From Mucilaginibacter ginsenosidivorax (GTDB lineage: Bacteria > Bacteroidota > Bacteroidia > Sphingobacteriales > Sphingobacteriaceae): a stretch of DNA of 64,000 bases. Within the stretch, counting starts at the first letter, position 1, and each line of letters begins with the position of its first letter. A program made the position numbers and the translations under genes. Of the stretch, positions 47,806 to 56,788 are shown in pieces. The DNA lies in contig NZ_CP042437.1 in assembly GCF_007971525.1 (NCBI RefSeq), positions 248,001 to 312,000 on the forward strand, read 5' to 3'. The notes beneath the pieces were generated by a model. That model was not told the origin of the DNA, made no database searches, and worked only from the letters and a program-made list of their open reading frames with translations.

Positions 47806-48177
47806 TTATCCATGAGCTGAAATAAGCCGCGTCGACAATTCGGGGAACCTGATCACTGCGTTGATCCAGACCAATGTGGCGATGCCCGCCGGAAACCAAA
47901 TGCTTTGCTCATGCTGTAAATGGGTGGCGATCTCGCCACCCAGGTAGGATGATAACAACAGCAAGCCCAATACACCCGTTCTCGGAACCGTAAATAGGAT
48001 CACCGAACCGAGCTCTATGATACCCAGTATGCGATAAACACCGGGTGATATGCCGAATGAGCTGGTCATTTGTAAAGCGTGTGCGCTTCCACTAATCTTG
48101 TCGATGGCAGAAGCGGCCATCAACAGCAGGACGATGCTGCTCAATAGCCAGCCAATTATTTTTCTTGTTTTGTTCAT
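47806..48177 (-). CDS. DoxX-like membrane protein
   Basis: 123 residues, four membrane segments at about 8-24, 45-63, 70-88 and 95-112; GLLLLSSYLGGEIATHLQHEQ is a DoxX feature. DoxX proteins are associated with thiol or quinone redox stress. It follows the SDR gene by three bases, so the two are one operon. Confidence 0.8.
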   Translation of the reverse strand: MNKTRKIIGWLLSSIVLLLMAASAIDKISGSAHALQMTSSFGISPGVYRILGIIELGSVILFTVPRTGVLGLLLLSSYLGGEIATHLQHEQSIWFPAGIATLVWINAVIRFPELSTRLISAHG

Positions 48178-48180
48178 GAC

Positions 48181-48978
48181 TTAAACAGATTTAGTATGTC
48201 CACCATCGACACGCAGGAGCGCACCGGTGATATAATCTGCCAGGGGGCTGGTGAGAAAGGCAACCGCCGCAGCGACTTCTTCCGGTTTGCCGAAACGTCC
48301 AACGTCATTCTGCACAAATTGCTCCACCGCATTGCGTTCGATGTCGGCCCAATCGTTACCCCAGCCGAACTGCCCGGCCATGCCCAGCAGCATCTGGCGC
48401 GTATTCTCCACCAGCATAGGCCCGGGCGCCACGGTATTAGATGTGATTCCGGTACCCTTCAACTCCCTGGCCAGCGAGACCGTCAGGTTATGTCGCGCAG
48501 CAGTAGCCGCGAGGTAATCCGGTTGGAGAGCGAACGGCTCGATCCCGCCTGAAGAGCCGATCTGGATCACCCGTCCCCAGCCCAGCGTTTTCATGGCCGG
48601 CAACAAGCGGTGGATCATCCTTACGTAGGCCAGCACATTAACATTGTAGCTATCCTGCCAGTCATTCACGCTTACCTGCAGCCAGGGTCTCGGCTGGTAA
48701 GCGCCGGCATTATTGACCAGTATCGCTACCGGACCGCCAGCCAAGGCGCCGGCAGCTACCGCATCCGCACCTGCGTCGGTCGACAAGTCGCCCAATACAT
48801 AGCTGGCCTTTCCGCCGCTTTGGTTGATGCTTTCTGCCACCGCAGCACCACGTTCCTGATTACGGCCATGCACGATCACCTCGGCACCTTCAGCCGCCAA
48901 CAAGCGGGCCGTGGCTTCGCCCAGGCCGGCACTGGAGCCGGTCACCAACACTCTTTTACCTTTCAGTTGTAAATCCAT
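48181..48978 (-). CDS. Short-chain dehydrogenase/reductase (SDR)
   Basis: 265 residues, classical SDR: cofactor motif TGSSAGLGEA (about 13-22), NNAG at about 89-92, catalytic Ser in IGSSGG and Tyr in YLAATAARHN, although the usual YxxxK lysine is replaced (Y-L-A-A-T), so activity is uncertain. It is divergent from the HxlR gene at 49116, with paired operator sites between. Confidence 0.82.
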   Translation of the reverse strand: MDLQLKGKRVLVTGSSAGLGEATARLLAAEGAEVIVHGRNQERGAAVAESINQSGGKASYVLGDLSTDAGADAVAAGALAGGPVAILVNNAGAYQPRPWLQVSVNDWQDSYNVNVLAYVRMIHRLLPAMKTLGWGRVIQIGSSGGIEPFALQPDYLAATAARHNLTVSLARELKGTGITSNTVAPGPMLVENTRQMLLGMAGQFGWGNDWADIERNAVEQFVQNDVGRFGKPEEVAAAVAFLTSPLADYITGALLRVDGGHTKSV

Positions 48979-49008
48979 ATGATTCTTTTTATTACTTTTG
49001 TGTATTAA

Positions 49009-49093
49009 GTTACTTTTAGTAAGTCAAAGGTACGCGCAGGCTGGCGATCAAACAAGAAGGCACTTATCTGTCAGTCACTTACACAGAAGTAAC
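49009..49093. promoter_or_regulatory. Divergent promoter with paired HxlR-type operator halves
   Basis: GTTACTTTTAGTAAGT (49009-49024) and ACTTACACAGAAGTAAC (49077-49093) are inverted copies of one pattern, ACTTAC-gap-AAGTAAC. They lie between the SDR gene (minus) and the HxlR gene (plus), with a spacing of 52 bases. Confidence 0.55.
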
Positions 49094-49115
49094 TATTGCT
49101 GGATATCAAAATATT

Positions 49116-49505
49116 ATGAAAAAAGAAATTTTGAGAAAATGTGAAAATGACCGCGACGACTGCCCGGTAAAGGATGTTCTGAACCGGGTGGGCGACAAAT
49201 GGTCCATGTTGACCGTCATTATGCTCTCCGATCACGGCACCCTTCGATTTAATGAACTGCACGGGCTTATCGACGGCATTTCCCAAAGAATGCTGACGGT
49301 CACGCTTAAAACGCTGGAAGCTGACGGACTGCTGGAGCGGAAAATGTACCCGCAGATCCCGCCTAAAGTAGAATATACCCTGACTACGCTCGGTGAAAGC
49401 CTGGTCCCGCCGCTCATGACCTTATACGATTGGGCGAACGCACATATGCCGGCGATCAAGGCCGCGCGCGAACGCTATGGGAGGGTGACTTTAGCTGCAA
49501 GCTAA
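49116..49505 (+). CDS. HxlR family transcriptional regulator
   Basis: 129 residues, winged helix with the GDKWSMLTVIMLSDH and FNELHGLIDGISQRMLTVTL HxlR pattern. Two Cys (in CENDRDDCPV) near the N terminus match redox- or electrophile-sensing family members. Divergent to SDR/DoxX; likely represses them via the sites at 49009-49093. Confidence 0.88.
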   Translation: MKKEILRKCENDRDDCPVKDVLNRVGDKWSMLTVIMLSDHGTLRFNELHGLIDGISQRMLTVTLKTLEADGLLERKMYPQIPPKVEYTLTTLGESLVPPLMTLYDWANAHMPAIKAARERYGRVTLAAS

Positions 49506-49514
49506 ACCTTTGAT

Positions 49515-49952
49515 TCATCCCAATATCCTGCGCAGATAATTGACCTGCCCCAGGTGATAATTGAGGTGCCCGTAAAAATTGAGCATATAGAAATGAACGG
49601 AATTTTTGCCTAAAAAATCCAGCGGATAATCGGCGCCAAATTCATCCGCCGACAATCCGGAGAGTACCCGGTGAACTATGACCGCCAGTTCATCCAAGCC
49701 CGTGATCAGCTGTTCCTGGGATACATCCCTGGCCGAAAACTCTTTTTCGCGATCCCGGACATAGCCGGTATGGCCGATCAAGGTGCCCACCAGGTAGTTC
49801 AGGCCGCCGATGATGTGCAGCGCCAGATTCCCTGCCGGATTGTTGATCCCGTCCACTTTGCGCCAGAGATAGGCTTCCGTTTTAAATTGCCCGATCTCCT
49901 CTTTCAACTTCAAAATATCGCGGCGGTATAATTCGGCAAAATCAATTCCCAT
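49515..49952 (-). CDS. DinB-like/DUF1572 metal-binding protein
   Basis: 145 residues, four-helix bundle. His in LALHIIGGLNYLVG and the pair in GHLNYHLGQVNYLR suggest the three-His metal site. DinB-fold proteins include thiol transferases. It ends 10 bases from the convergent HxlR gene. Confidence 0.8.
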   Translation of the reverse strand: MGIDFAELYRRDILKLKEEIGQFKTEAYLWRKVDGINNPAGNLALHIIGGLNYLVGTLIGHTGYVRDREKEFSARDVSQEQLITGLDELAVIVHRVLSGLSADEFGADYPLDFLGKNSVHFYMLNFYGHLNYHLGQVNYLRRILG

Positions 49953-50041
49953 AAACTAAATTTTAAAGTAATGATACGATAAATCGATCAAAAAAAGGGC
50001 CGCCCATTTTTTCGCGAAAGAGCCATGGATCTTTTTATCCG

Positions 50042-50191
50042 CTAAGTCCAGAAAACCATCAGACCAAACACCGAAAATATACGGATGATGAACTTGTACG
50101 GTATGGTAATAACCGACAGATCAATGAAAGTACAGCGCTCAGGATGATCCCGATGACCAGTTTTACCCGGTTCACCTTGTCTTCTGCGGCA
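50042..50191 (-). pseudogene. Remnant of a small membrane protein gene
   Basis: Two frames make sense in turn: EDKVNRVKLVIGIILSAV, then after a shift TFIDLSVITIPYKFIIRIFS to TAG at 50042-50044. No start is visible. It follows the oxidoreductase stop immediately. Low certainty. Confidence 0.35.
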
Positions 50192-51148
50192 TTATTTATT
50201 TTTTAAATCATCCATGGTAATTACTGCTTTACCGATAAACTTTCCATGGGGTACTTCGGTATAGGCTTTTTTAAATGAATGGAATGGATAGATCTTACTG
50301 ACCACGATCCCGATCCCTTGCTCTGCATAGCCTCTAAGTTCGGCCAGGTATCCCGGCGAGGGTTTAAGCATGAGCAGCTTATATTTCTTATGTGAAAACA
50401 AATTGATGAAGAATGAGCTGATGATCTCTTTTGGCCCGGGGGCGGTGTGTACATAAGCGGACGAATGCTTCATGATCTGTTTGGCTTTGCTAAAAGGAAT
50501 TTTGCCTGACAGGTCAATAACCACATCATATGGTTTGTTCCCTTTTAAAACATCTTCCTTATTGTAGTTGATCACAAAGTCGGCACCCCAATCTTTAACC
50601 GCCTGTATGCCACTATCGCCAACTACCGCGGTAACTATGGCGCCCTTCCTTTTTGCGATCTGGGTAGCGAACATGCCAATACCACCCGAAGCACCATTGA
50701 TCAAAACTTCGGTGCCTTTTTTCAGGTCTACCAACGTGTTGAATATCTGCAAGGCAGCAGAACCTACAACGGCCATGGCCGCAGCCTGCTCAAATGAAAC
50801 ATTTTGAGGCTTAATGACTATATCTTTTTCTTTGGCAATAACATATTCAGACAAGGCTTCCCCTTTAAATACATCCAGTATACCGAATACCTCGTCACCT
50901 TTTTTGTATTGCGTTACTGCCGTGCCGGTTTCTTCCACGATGCCGGAAAAATCAATACCTATGCCTTTTGGAAATTTACTTCCGGACATTAGTTTCATTT
51001 CGCCATTGCGTATTTTCCAGTCCAGCGGATTAATGGACACTGCTTTTACTTTGATCAGCACGCTTGTTTCCTGAATGGCCGGGATTGGGACCTCTGCAAT
51101 TTGCAATACTTCCGGTCCCCCGAATTTTGAATATATGAGCTTTTTCAT
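50192..51148 (-). CDS. Zinc-type/quinone NADP oxidoreductase (MDR family)
   Basis: 318 residues, GroES-like N domain (KFGGPEVLQIAEVPIP) and Rossmann cofactor motif NGASGGIGMFATQIA (about 148-163). No structural zinc cysteines are seen, so the quinone oxidoreductase subgroup fits. It overlaps the pirin stop as ATGA (51145-51148), so it is last in the hydrolase-pirin-oxidoreductase operon. Confidence 0.87.
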   Translation of the reverse strand: MKKLIYSKFGGPEVLQIAEVPIPAIQETSVLIKVKAVSINPLDWKIRNGEMKLMSGSKFPKGIGIDFSGIVEETGTAVTQYKKGDEVFGILDVFKGEALSEYVIAKEKDIVIKPQNVSFEQAAAMAVVGSAALQIFNTLVDLKKGTEVLINGASGGIGMFATQIAKRKGAIVTAVVGDSGIQAVKDWGADFVINYNKEDVLKGNKPYDVVIDLSGKIPFSKAKQIMKHSSAYVHTAPGPKEIISSFFINLFSHKKYKLLMLKPSPGYLAELRGYAEQGIGIVVSKIYPFHSFKKAYTEVPHGKFIGKAVITMDDLKNK

Positions 51149-51900
51149 TTTGTTCTGTTGATGTTACCACTGTACATGCCCTGTTTAAATGCCGGTGCAC
51201 TAAGATCAGTTATAAATAGTACGATATTGCAATCCCCGGCAGCGTGAAGCAGGATCTCCTCATTTTCAACCACCAGGCTTTCTCCTTTTTGGATAATGAT
51301 GTTTTTGTTGACCGTAAGCGATCCGTCGAATACATACACCAGGCAGGTGGCGCTGCTGATGGGCAACACCGGCTGCGATCGCTGATTTCCCTGTTCTAAT
51401 CTCATGTCATAGATCCAGGTATTGCTCCTGATCTGCAAAGGAAAACCATCGCCCTTACCGGCGACTGCCCGCCAATCATTCGGGCTTATCGCATCCGGAA
51501 ACTCATGAAACTGTACCTGCGGCCTCAGGCCACCGGTTGCCGGCCGGATAAATATCTGTAAGGCATTGAGTACGCCACCCTCCGGCAAAACCAGCTCTTC
51601 ATGCTGGAATTTAGCGCCGGCGTTCATCATCATCAATCTTTTATTGGTAATGATCTCTTTGTTCCCCTCCGTGTCCTTATGTTCAACAACCCCGCTTCTC
51701 AGATAGGTAAGTATCTCATCATCCTGGTGCGGGTGCATAGGTACCAGCGTGCCGGGGGTAACAGTGGCCTGGTCGATCCTGCCAATGGTACCGATACCTG
51801 AATCTTCGGGTCCAATTGCTTTACCGGGAAAAAGTATCTCGATACCAAAGCCGCCGTTTTTCTTGCTGATCTTTTGCTGGTTTGAAATGACTTGTAACAT
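51145..51900 (-). CDS. Pirin family protein
   Basis: 251 residues: LVPMHPHQDDEILTYLRSGVVEHKDTEGN (about 53-81) carries the metal-binding His pair of pirin N domains; the cupin C domain follows. Pirins act as quercetinases or regulators. It starts two bases after the hydrolase stop. Confidence 0.88.
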   Translation of the reverse strand: MLQVISNQQKISKKNGGFGIEILFPGKAIGPEDSGIGTIGRIDQATVTPGTLVPMHPHQDDEILTYLRSGVVEHKDTEGNKEIITNKRLMMMNAGAKFQHEELVLPEGGVLNALQIFIRPATGGLRPQVQFHEFPDAISPNDWRAVAGKGDGFPLQIRSNTWIYDMRLEQGNQRSQPVLPISSATCLVYVFDGSLTVNKNIIIQKGESLVVENEEILLHAAGDCNIVLFITDLSAPAFKQGMYSGNINRTK

Positions 51901-51902
51901 GG

Positions 51903-52808
51903 TTAACTGTTTAATTTCTCCTTTAAAAAGTTGCTGGCTTCCTGCATGGCCTGTTGGCCCATCGAACCCATCCCGAAAAATCCGTGAACGTTCTCGTAAT
52001 TTTGATAGATCGTAGGAACGCCAGCTATTTGCAGTCTATCCGCATAGGCTTTTCCTTCGTCTCTCAGGGGGTCATAGTTAGCCGTCATGATCAGTGCCGG
52101 TGGCAAACCTGAAAGGTGTGCTGCCCTTAATGGTGATGCTTCATCGAATTTAGCGGGATCGGTCAGGTAATTGTCCCAAAACCATCTCATCATTTCAGCG
52201 GTCAGCACATAGCCTTCCTTGTTTTCTTCCCAAGAAGCATGGTGTGCGGAATAGTGATCGGTTACGGGGTAAGTGGCAAACTGGGCCTTGAGCGCAATTC
52301 CTTGGGCAGCCAGTTTTTGTGCCACCCAAATAGCCATATATCCTCCGGCGCTGTCGCCTGCAACAGCCATTCGTTCGGCAATACCGTTATAATTTTTTGC
52401 GTTTTCGATCATCCAAAGTGTAGCGGCGACCGCGCTTTCAGGCCCTTGGGGGTATGGATGCTCCGGTGCCAGTTTATAGTCTACTGACATTACCACTGCA
52501 TTGGTATTAACGCACAACTGCCGGCAGATCTCGTCATGTGTATCTAAACTCAGGAGCACGAAACCCCCACCATGAAAATAGCTGATCACCGGGAAAGGGC
52601 CATCACCTTTGGGAATATATATCCTTACGGGGATCTGGTCTTTTTCAATAACCGTATTGATCACCTGGCCAACCGCTGTACGGTTAGGGTTTGCCGGAGC
52701 CTGTTTCATCAGGTCCCTGGTTTGTTGCGGCGGTAACAGGTTTAATTTATCAAAGCCGTGCGCCTTTGCATCGGCTATCGTTTGTAATACTTCTTCGGAA
52801 AGTGCCAT
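51903..52808 (-). CDS. Alpha/beta hydrolase (HSL/esterase type)
   Basis: Start at 52808 (MALSEEVLQTI) gives 301 residues; the longer frame to 52853 overlaps the promoter element. Motifs: HGGGF (oxyanion hole), GDSAGG (nucleophile), ANYDPLRDEG (acid) and NVHGFFGMG (His). Leads the operon with pirin and the oxidoreductase. Likely an esterase opening ring or ester substrates. Confidence 0.88.
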   Translation of the reverse strand: MALSEEVLQTIADAKAHGFDKLNLLPPQQTRDLMKQAPANPNRTAVGQVINTVIEKDQIPVRIYIPKGDGPFPVISYFHGGGFVLLSLDTHDEICRQLCVNTNAVVMSVDYKLAPEHPYPQGPESAVAATLWMIENAKNYNGIAERMAVAGDSAGGYMAIWVAQKLAAQGIALKAQFATYPVTDHYSAHHASWEENKEGYVLTAEMMRWFWDNYLTDPAKFDEASPLRAAHLSGLPPALIMTANYDPLRDEGKAYADRLQIAGVPTIYQNYENVHGFFGMGSMGQQAMQEASNFLKEKLNS

Positions 52809-52826
52809 TTTTGTATGTTTTAAATG

Positions 52827-52896
52827 ATAGGTCAAATCTCCGCAGGGCGCCAAATTTAAAATAGCGCGCCACGCCCGAAAAATAGTCCGATCCGCC
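52827..52896 (-). promoter_or_regulatory. 70-base promoter/operator element, copy 1
   Basis: On the minus strand it runs from GGCGGATCGGACTATTTTTC to TTTGACCTAT. It closely matches 55612-55682. It holds two CTATTTT repeats 21 bases apart and a TAAATTTG box fitting TAnnTTTG. It ends 19 bases before the hydrolase start. Confidence 0.75.
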
Positions 52897-52918
52897 CAAG
52901 CATAAAAGCGTCCAATCT

Positions 52919-53422
52919 TTACTTATCCAGAAAGTCGGGCGGATAAACAACCTGCCCATGTTTTTCCGCAATGGCCTGTAGTTTTTTAACTGCATCCGGC
53001 GTCATTGGCGGCGGAGGAAGGAATTCACCGGCAGCTACAGGTTCACCAATCTCTTCAAAAAACTCTTCCAACCCGGCAGGTACCACAGTACAAAGTAAAT
53101 GCGCTAATTTGTCGCTTACATTTTTAAAGTAATGCACTACACCGCCTTCGGGGATGACCACGAAGGAACCTTTCATAGCGGTGTAAGTGCCGGCTTCAGA
53201 ATGAACCTCCACCTCGCCATCGACGATATAAAAAGATTCATAAAAACCAGCATGCGAATGAGGACCTGGGCCACTCTGTGGAGGTACCAGCATGTCGATT
53301 GTAGCAAAAGCCCCATTGGTTTGCTTGCCCGAGACCAATACGCGATAGTTATCGCCTACGATAGATAAGATCTCTCCGCCATTGGGATCAATGGTTATCG
53401 GCGATGGTTTTGAATTTTCCAT
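52919..53422 (-). CDS. Cupin domain protein
   Basis: 167 residues with a cupin barrel: PHSHAGFYESFYIVDGEVEVHSEAG holds two of the metal His and the Glu; a later GGVVHYFKNVS supplies another His. Probably a dioxygenase- or isomerase-like metal enzyme. It lies just upstream of the hydrolase operon and shares part of its promoter sequence pattern (53487-53548). Confidence 0.82.
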   Translation of the reverse strand: MENSKPSPITIDPNGGEILSIVGDNYRVLVSGKQTNGAFATIDMLVPPQSGPGPHSHAGFYESFYIVDGEVEVHSEAGTYTAMKGSFVVIPEGGVVHYFKNVSDKLAHLLCTVVPAGLEEFFEEIGEPVAAGEFLPPPPMTPDAVKKLQAIAEKHGQVVYPPDFLDK

Positions 53423-53486
53423 AATTGTAGTGTTTTTGATAGTTAGCTGTGTTTATTTCAAATTTAGCTTATGCAAAAAGCTTGGC

Positions 53487-53548
53487 TGATAAAAAACAAT
53501 AGTCGAAAAAGTTGCTATCGGGCGGGGTTTTTAAAAAATAGTCCTATC
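53487..53548 (-). promoter_or_regulatory. Related operator, cupin gene promoter
   Basis: On the minus strand GATAGGACTATTTTTTAA (near 53548-53531) and CGACTATTGTTTTTT (near 53504) carry the same GACTATT core seen in the two 70-base elements, 39 bases apart. A CTAAATTTG box follows nearer the cupin start. The AraC-like gene starts on the other side. Confidence 0.55.
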
Positions 53549-53622
53549 AACCGCAAATCGATACATTGGTTAAATATATTTATGTTATTTTCCATCCTAT
53601 TAACGACGCATGATTTAAAAAA

Positions 53623-54621
53623 ATGGTAAAAACCGAAGCTTTGAAGGCTGTTGAATTTGAATTTCAAGTCATCAAAAACTTTCATTTTCTGACCGCGTTC
53701 GCTGAACACTTCAGCACGACCGTCGAGGGCGATAAAGTAAAGCTGCCAGCGTGGTTGGGGGACGGTTATATTCAGCACATCAGCCTGGATGGCATGGCCC
53801 TGTTTATCCATAATTATCAATTGAACCAGGACCTTGTGCTCCGGCGGAAGGCGATCGTCAGCACCGAAAGCATTACGTTAAAATTTGACCGGTCTAAATT
53901 CCTGTCCAAATACAGTCAGCAACAACATAATCCCTTCTTTATGGAGTTAACCGCGTTTGAAGTAGAGGTCGGAACGTGTAACTTCAATACGGAACTAAGG
54001 ATACCTGCAGGCCGGCCCATCAACTTGTTGGTCATCGGCACTTCGCGCAGCAATTTGAACAGGTTGCTCCGGTCCGAAAGCCGCGCTTCCGTTACGGACC
54101 TGGTCAAAACCCAGCCGTCCTTTGTTATTCATGACGTTATTCTTCCCGAAATGGATCATATCATCAGGCAAATCATCCGGATCAATGACGCTACGGAACT
54201 GCCCATGTTGCTTTACCAGACCAAAGTGCAGGAGCTGATCTATCATCTTTTCAGAAACCTGGTAAAACGCCCGGTCATCGCACCGGTCAACATTAAACGG
54301 GAAGACGCTGAGAAGATCTACCTTGTCCGTTTAGCGATACTGAAGAATTTGAGCAGTTGTCCGCTGCTATCGGAACTTGCTGATCTGTCCGGATTAGGTT
54401 TAACAAAATTACAAAAGCTCTTCATGCAGATCTTTGGACAAAGCGTTCATAACTACTATCAGACCATGAGAATGATCCAGGCCGCCAGCCTGCTGAGCAG
54501 CCTGTCCGTATCTGAAACCGCCTATAAACTGGGTTTTACCAATCTTAGCCATTTTTCCCGGTTATTTGAACGGCATCACCAGCTAAAGCCTAAACAATTT
54601 AAAAGCGCATTAAAGTCGTAA
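53623..54621 (+). CDS. AraC family regulator, first of a tandem pair
   Basis: 332 residues. The C-terminal HTH domain (about 245-332) has LADLSGLGLTKLQKLFMQIFGQSVHNYY and FTNLSHFSRLFERHHQLKPKQF. The N-terminal part lacks a recognisable sensor fold. It is a paralogue of the next gene, 15 bases downstream. Confidence 0.87.
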   Translation: MVKTEALKAVEFEFQVIKNFHFLTAFAEHFSTTVEGDKVKLPAWLGDGYIQHISLDGMALFIHNYQLNQDLVLRRKAIVSTESITLKFDRSKFLSKYSQQQHNPFFMELTAFEVEVGTCNFNTELRIPAGRPINLLVIGTSRSNLNRLLRSESRASVTDLVKTQPSFVIHDVILPEMDHIIRQIIRINDATELPMLLYQTKVQELIYHLFRNLVKRPVIAPVNIKREDAEKIYLVRLAILKNLSSCPLLSELADLSGLGLTKLQKLFMQIFGQSVHNYYQTMRMIQAASLLSSLSVSETAYKLGFTNLSHFSRLFERHHQLKPKQFKSALKS

Positions 54622-54636
54622 CTTAAACATCGACCC

Positions 54637-55620
54637 ATGTTAATCGAGTTCATTACCCATCCGCAGTTTAATTTTTTGACGGCCTTTGCAGCGGTTTTGA
54701 ATGTACCTGTGGTTAATAATGAACTACAGATCCCTTCCTCACTCGGCGAGGGGTTTGTACGCCGGATCGATCTGAATGATGACTTCCGCTTGTTGATACA
54801 CCGGTATAGACTGAAACAGGAACTTGTCTTAAAACGGATAGGTTCTACAGAACCGGCAAGCTTCATAAGTGTCATGTTCTATAACAATGACGAGCCGGTT
54901 AGCATGGTAGCGGATGATGAGGAACAACGGAGTTTCAGTCGCTATAACGATATGGCCATCCAAATTGCATCCAATAACCTGGATTCAGTAGTTACTTTTC
55001 AAGCTAATTCCGAGATCTATTACACCGTACTCGGGATCAGTATTTCCCGCCTGAAAACGTTACTGGAACTTAGGCAGCCTGGCAAATTGATCAATGCCAT
55101 TGTAAACCCCAAAGAATCCTTTCTTTTTTACGAAAGCATGGGAACGGAAACACAAATGCCCCTCAAAGAACTTTCGGAGCCACAGGCAGCGAATGGACTT
55201 GCAGCCTTCTATTACCGGCTTAAGGCGGAAACGCTGCTCTACGCTGTCTTTACTAAACTACAAAACCGTCAGTCCACGGGACATAGCCCCGTTAACAAAG
55301 CGGATGCAGAAAAACTGGCCATGATCCGCAAAGCCATACTCGGCGATCTTAGTCAACCGCCCAGCCTCCCCGACCTGGCTGAATTAGGGGGTCTGAGCGA
55401 AACCAAAATGAAAGATCTGTTCCGGCAGGTATTCGGCGACAGCATTTATAATTATTATCAAACGGCCCGGATGGAAGAAGCGGCCTACCTGCTGCGGTAT
55501 AAGCGCTATTCCGTAAGCGAGGCTGGTTACGCTTTGGGCTTTAGCAATTTAAGTCATTTTACCCGTTTATTCGAGCGGCACCATCAGCAAAAGCCCAAAA
55601 AATACGCATCAGGCGGATAG
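54637..55620 (+). CDS. AraC family regulator, second of a tandem pair
   Basis: 327 residues; HTH as in its neighbour: LAELGGLSETKMKDLFRQVFGDSIYNYY and NLSHFTRLFERHHQQKPKKY. The stop TAG at 55618-55620 lies inside the regulatory element of the Old Yellow Enzyme gene. The pair probably controls the cupin, hydrolase operon and the alkene reductase. Confidence 0.87.
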   Translation: MLIEFITHPQFNFLTAFAAVLNVPVVNNELQIPSSLGEGFVRRIDLNDDFRLLIHRYRLKQELVLKRIGSTEPASFISVMFYNNDEPVSMVADDEEQRSFSRYNDMAIQIASNNLDSVVTFQANSEIYYTVLGISISRLKTLLELRQPGKLINAIVNPKESFLFYESMGTETQMPLKELSEPQAANGLAAFYYRLKAETLLYAVFTKLQNRQSTGHSPVNKADAEKLAMIRKAILGDLSQPPSLPDLAELGGLSETKMKDLFRQVFGDSIYNYYQTARMEEAAYLLRYKRYSVSEAGYALGFSNLSHFTRLFERHHQQKPKKYASGG

Positions 55621-55682
55621 GACTATTTTTCAGGCGAAGGGCGCTATTTTAAATCTGGCTGCCTGGCGACCTTTGACATATC
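55612..55682 (+). promoter_or_regulatory. 70-base promoter/operator element, copy 2
   Basis: From GGCGGATAGGACTATTTTTC to TTTGACATAT, matching copy 1 (52827-52896, opposite strand) at most positions. CTATTTT occurs twice, 21 bases apart; TAAATCTGG replaces TAAATTTGG. Ends 24 bases before the alkene reductase start. Confidence 0.75.
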
Positions 55683-55706
55683 ATTTTTTTAAAAAAAATA
55701 AACGAT

Positions 55707-56777
55707 ATGAAAAAGTTACTCATGCCCTACAATAGCCCATCCCTGAATTTGAAGAATCATTTGGTGATGGCCCCTATGACCCGCAGCCGCGCTATCGGCA
55801 ATATACCCAACGCGCTGATGGCGGAATATTACAGCCAGCGTAAGGGCGCAGGTTTGATGATTACCGAAGGCACTGCACCTGCACCGGAAGCTTTAGGTTA
55901 CGCCCGTATTCCGGGCATCTTTTCACCGGAACAAATGGAAGGCTGGAAATTAACCACAACCGCCGTACACCAAAACGATAGCAAGATATTTTTGCAGTTA
56001 ATGCATACCGGCCGCATCGGCCACCAGGCAAACCTGCCTGAAGGCGCAAAGGTGGTAGGTGCTTCCGCGATAGCCGCGGCAGGGCAAATGTATACCGATA
56101 CGATGGGTATGCAGGATTACCCGGTTCCGGTAGCCTTATCTACGGATGGTGTACAGCAGGTGATCAGCGGCTATGTAACAGCCGCGAAGAACGCCATGGC
56201 TGCTGGGTTTGATGGTGTGGAATTACACGCGGCAAACTGCTATCTTATTGAGCAGTTCCTGAATCCCAATGTAAACGACCGTACGGATGTGTATGGCGGC
56301 AGTATCGAAAACAGAAGCAGGTTTGCAATAGAAGTGGCGCAAAAAGTAGCGGACGCCATCGGCAAAGAAAAAGTTGGGGTACGGCTATCACCTAACTCAA
56401 CGCTTGGTGACCTGCAGGCTTATGATGCCGATGCTACTGAAGAAACCTACATTCATTTAAGCAGGGAATTTAACCGAATCGGGCTCGCTTATATTCACAT
56501 CAGTATTAATCCGCAGGTACTCGCACAAACCTTGGCGGCAATCCGGACCGAATTTGAAGGGACGATCATTTATTGTAACACCTTTACTGCCGAAAAAGCG
56601 GAAGCTGAATTAGATAAAGGGGATGCGGACCTTATTGCTTTCGGCAGGCCATTTTTAGCCAATCCGGATTTGGAACAACGCATCATTAACGGAGCGGAAC
56701 TAAACGCGCCTGATTTCAGCACCTTATATACGCCCGGAGCTAAAGGTTATACCGATTACCCGGTTTTATTCAATTAA
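55707..56777 (+). CDS. Old Yellow Enzyme-type alkene reductase
   Basis: 356 residues, FMN-dependent TIM barrel: MAPMTRSRAIGN, QLMHTGRIGHQ, ELHAANCYLIEQFLNP with the His/Asn pair, NRSRFAIEV and FGRPFLANPDL at the phosphate-binding end. Such enzymes reduce activated C=C bonds (maleimide, nitroesters, quinones). Controlled probably by the AraC pair. Confidence 0.93.
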   Translation: MKKLLMPYNSPSLNLKNHLVMAPMTRSRAIGNIPNALMAEYYSQRKGAGLMITEGTAPAPEALGYARIPGIFSPEQMEGWKLTTTAVHQNDSKIFLQLMHTGRIGHQANLPEGAKVVGASAIAAAGQMYTDTMGMQDYPVPVALSTDGVQQVISGYVTAAKNAMAAGFDGVELHAANCYLIEQFLNPNVNDRTDVYGGSIENRSRFAIEVAQKVADAIGKEKVGVRLSPNSTLGDLQAYDADATEETYIHLSREFNRIGLAYIHISINPQVLAQTLAAIRTEFEGTIIYCNTFTAEKAEAELDKGDADLIAFGRPFLANPDLEQRIINGAELNAPDFSTLYTPGAKGYTDYPVLFN

Positions 56778-56788
56778 TCCTTAAAATC

